A DNA stretch of 37,712 nucleotides from positions 1-37,712 of the forward strand of contig JANBPT010000407.1 of assembly GCA_027575765.1 (NCBI GenBank). The letters are read 5' to 3'. The stretch comes from Tieghemiomyces parasiticus (taxonomy: Eukaryota; Kickxellomycota; Dimargaritomycetes; Dimargaritales; Dimargaritaceae). The translations under genes and the position numbers were made by a program. Below, one piece after another: positions 32,740 through 37,712 of this stretch. Under the pieces are notes generated by a model. That model made no database searches. It was given only the letters and a program-made list of their open reading frames with translations, and was not told where the DNA came from. The stretch's first letter is position 1. Every line of letters begins with the position of its first letter.

Positions 32740-35700
32740 CTACATCGGGTCCGGAGTTGATACCATTTGACGCAGAGTTTCCGACCAGACACCGAGTAGA
32801 CGCTGGATGATAGGGGGAATGCCCTTAATCATCTTCCCAATGACCAGCAGATCCAGCCGGTCCCCTTCATGAGTAACGGTCAGTTCAAATGGTCGGGTGA
32901 GCTCAAGCGTAGTGAGAGCACGCAGTTCGGCCGTTATGTTAAGCTTCTCTTGTAATAGGGGCTGGTTGCCACCAAATGGCACGAAGTCTTTGGTCGGGGC
33001 CAGATAGCTGAACCCGAAAGGAGGGTCAATTTCGTAGGGTATGCGTTGAGTGGGCTCTGTAAAGTCACGCAGGTATCGCACCAAGGCCAGCTTCATTCCG
33101 TCTTCGATGCCTGTCCCGAGCGTCTCCTGCGTGTGGCGAAGGGTGGTTCTAAAGCCGGCCGCGCGTGGAGCATCAAGAACGACGGGGACGTAGTGGGCAA
33201 AAAAGCCCATGGTGCGGGAGAGGTCGAAGGCGGTGTCGCCAAGGGGCCGGCGGCCGTGGGTTAAAAAGGCCAGACCCATGACGTTAAAGCGGAACACCTC
33301 CTGGTAGGCCAAATGTAGAGTCGTGACCAACAGCTCAATGGGGGTGGCGCCAAAGCGGTTGGCGGCCGAGGTTAGGGTCGACGGGGATATGTCCAGGCAG
33401 ACAAGGCATTCGGGATTCCGACCACTAGGAGTGCTTTCAGGCATGGTCACTTCGCCTCCCAGACTCACCGCGAGGTCAGGGAGCGGTGGTGGTAAAGTGA
33501 GGGCGTTGAGGTCGAGGACCTGTGCTGTTTGATGCAGGTACTCAGCCCACGCTTGGCAGGAGACGGTGGGCGGTTCTACCTGCTGGTCCAGAAGCAGGCG
33601 GGTCAGGTCCTCGGCAAAGACCTTGTACGAGAGGTAGTCCGAGGCCAGGTGGTGGACGCAGTGGAAAAAGTACTGTTCATGACCCAGGTCGAACACGTGG
33701 AACGTGCTGAGCGGACCCTTTTCGATATCCAACTTGAGGCACAGCGAAGGTAACATGCTCATAACAGTGGCGAAATCTTTGACATGATGTAGTTCAAACC
33801 GGTAGTGATCGTGCAGTGGACGCTCGCCAACGTCATAGGTCATCCTACCCGTTTGGTCGTCTAGGCGGAAAAGCCCACGGAGCATGGGGTGAAGTTCAAC
33901 CACACGCCTGACCGCCGTTCGCCACTGCGTCTCGGGAAAAGTCCGGCCAGATTTGAACATAACAGGCAGGATAAGCCCGTTAGGTCTAGTGAGCGACATG
34001 GAAAAGAATGCCATCTGACCAGGTGTCAGGCGGGGACAGCCAGCGACCTCCGGTGCCACTATGGTGCTGACGATCGAATTTTCACTATTTGCCCCACAAA
34101 GCCTAGCCACCTGGCGTAGGGTGTTGTTGCGGTTTAGGTCGGCGATGGCCAAATGAAGACCGTTACGCTGACATTGGGCCACCACCTGGATGGCAGATAA
34201 GGAGTTACCGCCGATCTGGTAAAATGTGCTGTCCAGTCTAATGGCACTCGCGTCCAGGCGCAGACAGTCAGCCACTGTCTGCATCAGTTGGGACTCGACG
34301 GGAGACAGGGTGGACAGGTTGGTGTCCGTCGGTGAGCGGTTGAAGTGGAAAGGCGGCAGGGCCTTGCGGTCAACCTTGCCCACCGGGGTCCGGGGGAGCT
34401 CGGCCAGGCCCACCAGGGCACTGGGCACCATGTAGTGAGGGAGGCAGCTACGGAGCCAGTCGAGGACGGTCTCGCTATCGCCAGACAATGCAGGGCAGAC
34501 GTAGCCGACCAGGTGCGTATCCTGGACCAGGACGCAGGCCTGGATGACCGTCGGGTGTGATTTGAGTACGGCCTCCACCTCGCCGAGCTCGACACGGAAT
34601 CCACGCACCTTGACCTGATGGTCGATACGGCCCAGACACTCGATCTGGCCGTCAGGCAGCCAGCGGGCCAGGTCCCCGCTCTGATACAGGCGCTCGCCCG
34701 TCACGGGCCAGGTAATGAACTTCTCCGCGGTCAGTTCAGGACGGTTCAGGTAGCCGCGGGCCAACCCCTTACCGCCCAGGTAGAGCTGACCGATGATGCC
34801 GACGGGGGAAGGTCGCAGATGGCCGTCCAGGATGAGGCCCACCGCATTCGGGAAAGGTCGGCCGATGGTGACGGTGGCGCCGGGTTTCAGCTCGACGCAG
34901 TGGGAGCCATTGGCCACCTCCGTGGGCCCGTACCAGTTGAATAGCCGCAGAGAGGCTGACCACTTATCGACCAAGGCTTGGCTGGACGGCTCGCCGGTGA
35001 GCACCAGACTGTGGAGGCCTGGGAAATCACTGGGTTCGAACAGGGACACGAGGGAGGGCGTACATGCCGCCCGGGTGGCCTGCTGGAGGGCCTGCTTCTG
35101 GTCACCCCGAGTAATCAGGAGGCGGCCGCCCACGGACAGGGTGGTCCAAATCTCCGACAGGGAGACGTCGAAGGTGGGGGTGAGGAGCGTAGGCGTCACC
35201 ACGTCGGCCGTCATCCCGGTGGTCCTGATGAAACCCTGCAGGTGGTTGGCCGCAGCCCCGTGTTCGTGCATCACGCCCTTAGGGGTGCCCGTCGTGCCGG
35301 AGGTGTAAATCACGTAGGCCATATTCCCGGCATCTATTTCGGCCTGGCTCGTCCGACCGACCGCGTGGTCACTTTGGAGACTTGACAGGTCGATTGCGAG
35401 TTGGGGGGTGGGCGTACCGGCTTTGAAGGCGGCCAAAAGGGCAGGGGGCCCTACCATGGCCACACAGGCGGCATCGGCGAGAATGAACTGCTGCCGCTCG
35501 ACCGGGTAGTCTGGAGCAATGACCACGAAGGCCGAGCCGGCCATCCACACCGCCAACTGGCCGACGATGAGTTCCACCGAGTTGCCAGCCAGGATGCCGA
35601 CTACCTGGTCAGGCCTACCCTTGCAAGTCTGGTGGAGTCGATGGGCGAAGTGGGTGGCCATCAGGTGGAGCTGACCGTAAGTGTATTCCCGCTCATCGCC

Positions 35701-37712
35701 ACGGATCGCCACACGACCAGGCTGCGACTGGACGCAGGAGAGGAAGCCCTCGTGGGCATACGAGCCGGTGGGGAGATTCATGGAGTTTCGGGCCCAGGTA
35801 TTGATGAGGAGCTCGTGTTCAGCCTCGGTTAACATGCTCAAGGAAGTGACTAGATCTGAGGGCGACGTGGTGATCAGTGAGCGGATGGTGGTTTCTAGGT
35901 GGTCCATGAAGCGTTCCACGTAGTCGGTGCTGAATACCCCGGTTTGAAAGCCGGCCTTGACGTAGAGTTGCGTACCTTGGTGCGCCGCTATGAGAGTCAG
36001 GGGCACGTCGGTAGGGTCCTGGCTGTCGAGGAGACTGAGGCGGATGGGCAGATCCGTGTCCGACTTCACTTCGGGGTAGTTCTAGTAGACGAGAAGTACG
36101 TTGAACAGTGGTTGCTCCGGACTCATGCCGCTCCACCGGTGGATATCGGTCAGCCGGCAGTGTTCATAGTCGTAGGCCGCCGTGCCATCATGGTGGAGAG
36201 TCTGGAGGAGGTCACCCACGGTGAGCGCTCGGCCGATACGGGCACGGCAAGGGATGGTGTTGATGCAAGGCCCAATGGTGGACTCGACTTGCGCCACGGC
36301 CACGTTGCGGCCGGACACCACCGTGCCAAAGACCGGATGCTCGGACCCCGTGTGGCGGTGGAGGACGAGGGCCACGGCGGCTCTAAAAAACGTGGATACC
36401 GTGACGCCATACGACTGGGCAAAGTCGACGACTTGGTCACCTAATTCCAGGGTGCGGGCCAGAGTGCCGTAGTATGCTGCGTCGGAGGGCTTGACAGTCA
36501 AGTCGGGCACGCAGTAAGGGTCGACCAATAGGCTGGGTGACTCTATGCCATCCAACTGGGCCGCCCAGAACCTTTCGGCTTGAGCAGCGTCGCCAGCTTG
36601 GATATGAGCCACCAGCTCCTTCACCTGGCCGGCGGGTGGCGCTACTCGCCCGGCGTAGTTGAGCAGTAGGGCGTTCGTAAACAAGCCCCCTGACCACCCG
36701 TCGAGGATGGCGTGGTGAACTGAGATGACCAGGCGGTGGTGATCCGGGGCAAGGTGAAACAGGCCGAAACGGATAGGGATCTGCTTGAGGTCGAAGCCCT
36801 GCTCCCGTTCAAGCCTCAGGTACTCCGTTTGGGCTACCTCAGGGTCCAGGTCCGACCAGTCAGCCACGAGCCAGCAGGCGTCGGCGTGCTTCCTGACCAG
36901 TTGCAAGTTGGGGAATGGCGTGTCAGGCAGTCCCAACAAGAACTGAGTGCGGAATATCGCGTGCTGCTGGGTGGTCTCTATCCAGGCCTTCTGCAGCCGC
37001 ACTGTGTCTAGAGGACCTTGGATGTCGTAGATTGACTGCACCAAATAGGCCGCCGGGTCTTTGAGCGTGGCCAGAAGAAGGCCCTCCTGGATCGGGAGAC
37101 AGGGGTATAAATCGTCAACTTCATCAAGCGGCAGGCCCAAATTTGGTAGAGTATTTCGAGTCAATCGGTCAAGGACAGGTTTGGATAGACTGGCAAGACC
37201 AAAGTCGCTAGCCGTGCGACACGGGAGGGGACTGGCTAGTGCGACCTGAATGAGCTGCTGGAGGTTGTCGAGCCAAAGGTTGGTGACGGTATTGATCGTG
37301 CTCTCCTGATATATTGAAGCCGAATACTCGAGGTTAAGGGTGAGGCCATGGTCGCCATTGAGACAGCATGAGGCGCTCAAGGCATACTGAACTACCTCGT
37401 CAAGGCTAAGGGCGTGTGACCAGCTGCTGCCTAAGGAGGATGGGGACCAGAAGCCATCGGTAGAGTAAAGGTGGCCAGACCGGTCAACGTAGTTGAACAT
37501 GACTTCCGCGGGCTGACTAAGAGGTTTCTTACTAGTGGACAAGGAACAGCCATTACCCTTCAGATACTTGAGGAGGCCGTAGGGGAAGCCACTTTCAGGA
37601 ATAGAGCGCAGGCGCTGCTTGACATGGGCCAGCGCACGCAGTACTTGGGGAAGGGATGCATAGTGCTCGCTCTGGCCGGGATGGAAGGCGACCGGGTAGA
37701 TGGCTGTGAACC
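32740..37712 (-). CDS. Nonribosomal peptide synthetase, 3' part: E(partial)-C-A-T-E, interrupted by an in-frame stop
   Basis: One frame runs from the window edge (37710, first full codon) to TAG at 32740, broken only by TAG at 36082-36084. In order: the end of an epimerization domain (FTAIYPV, IPESGFPYGLLKYL, VMFNYVDRSG); a condensation domain with active-site HHAILDGWS (about 36717-36690) and IGPCINTIP; an adenylation domain (about 35757-34350) with YTSGTTGTPKGV, FDVSLSEIW, NWYGPTE, YQSGDLARWL, GRIDHQVKVRGFRVE and PVGKVDRKAL; a carrier domain with IGGNSLSAI, the serine accepting phosphopantetheine (about 34203); and a terminal epimerization/condensation-like domain with HHLASDYLSYKVF (about 33654) and MGFFAHYVPV. 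No thioesterase or reductase domain follows. NRPSs build peptides on carrier domains from amino acids activated by A domains. There are no introns, unlike the neighbours, as is common for large fungal NRPS genes. The N-terminal modules lie outside the window, so the product cannot be inferred. Confidence 0.93.
36082..36084 (-). other. Premature in-frame TAG inside the NRPS condensation domain
   Basis: The minus strand reads CTC GTC TAC TAG AAC TAC CCC, giving FNVLLVY-stop-NYPEV. In condensation domains this position is normally a short residue between LLV(F/Y) and NYP, so a single CAG to TAG change would explain it. Frames on both sides are open for more than 480 and 1100 codons, with all domain motifs intact. 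TAG is also the natural stop of this and neighbouring genes, so codon reassignment is not supported. Confidence 0.92.

Noticed and set aside
36067..36084. Splitting the NRPS into two genes at the TAG
   Set aside because: The stop falls inside one condensation domain and the frame is the same on both sides, so two independent proteins would each carry half a domain.
36082..36084. TAG reassigned to an amino acid in this organism
   Set aside because: TAG is the terminal codon of PRP17, of the secreted F-box-like gene and of the NRPS itself, at the expected protein ends.

Overview
This looks like a piece of a fungal nuclear genome. Genes are split by short spliceosomal introns (41 to 322 nt, GT..AG, donors such as GTGAGT, GTACGT, GTAAGT). 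The recognisable products are eukaryotic housekeeping proteins: a Rim20/PalA-type BRO1 protein, a METTL23-like methyltransferase, a GSK3 kinase and the splicing factor Prp17. They sit next to a large, intron-free, bacterial-style nonribosomal peptide synthetase (NRPS). I infer an early-diverging fungus, perhaps a zoopagomycete of the Dimargaris/Dispira kind, but nothing in the window proves the lineage.

Layout. The left part (1-11 kb) is GC-rich and gene-dense, with every confident gene on the minus strand: a predicted secreted protein with an F-box-like segment (1055-2630), rim20/palA (3561-6559, five exons), a METTL23-like methyltransferase (7454-8672, with an odd 8-nt break near its 3' end) and GSK3 (9499-10829). 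A 6.8 kb stretch (10.8-17.6 kb) has no gene I can defend. Next comes PRP17/CDC40 as one exon (17638-19374). From 19.4 to 32.7 kb the sequence is more AT-rich and gene-poor. It holds decayed coding remnants, a second predicted secreted, acidic protein (22561-23725), one plausible plus-strand gene (28903-29355) and a broken mariner-type transposase end (about 32.3-32.6 kb). The right end (32740-37712) is the 3' part of an NRPS gene that runs off the window: partial epimerization domain, then condensation, adenylation, carrier and a terminal epimerization-like domain. An in-frame TAG at 36082-36084 interrupts it inside the condensation domain.

Regulation. The coding strand upstream of several genes is strongly pyrimidine-rich, sometimes for more than 1 kb, which appears on the plus strand as long purine tracts with G runs for minus-strand genes. 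The two predicted secreted proteins each have a TATA box about 120-150 bp before the ATG. The genes do not form an obvious pathway. Rim20 and GSK3-family kinases both act in fungal signalling to development and pH response, but their closeness here may be chance. All splice models were built by eye from reading frame, splice consensus and family similarity; no search was run.
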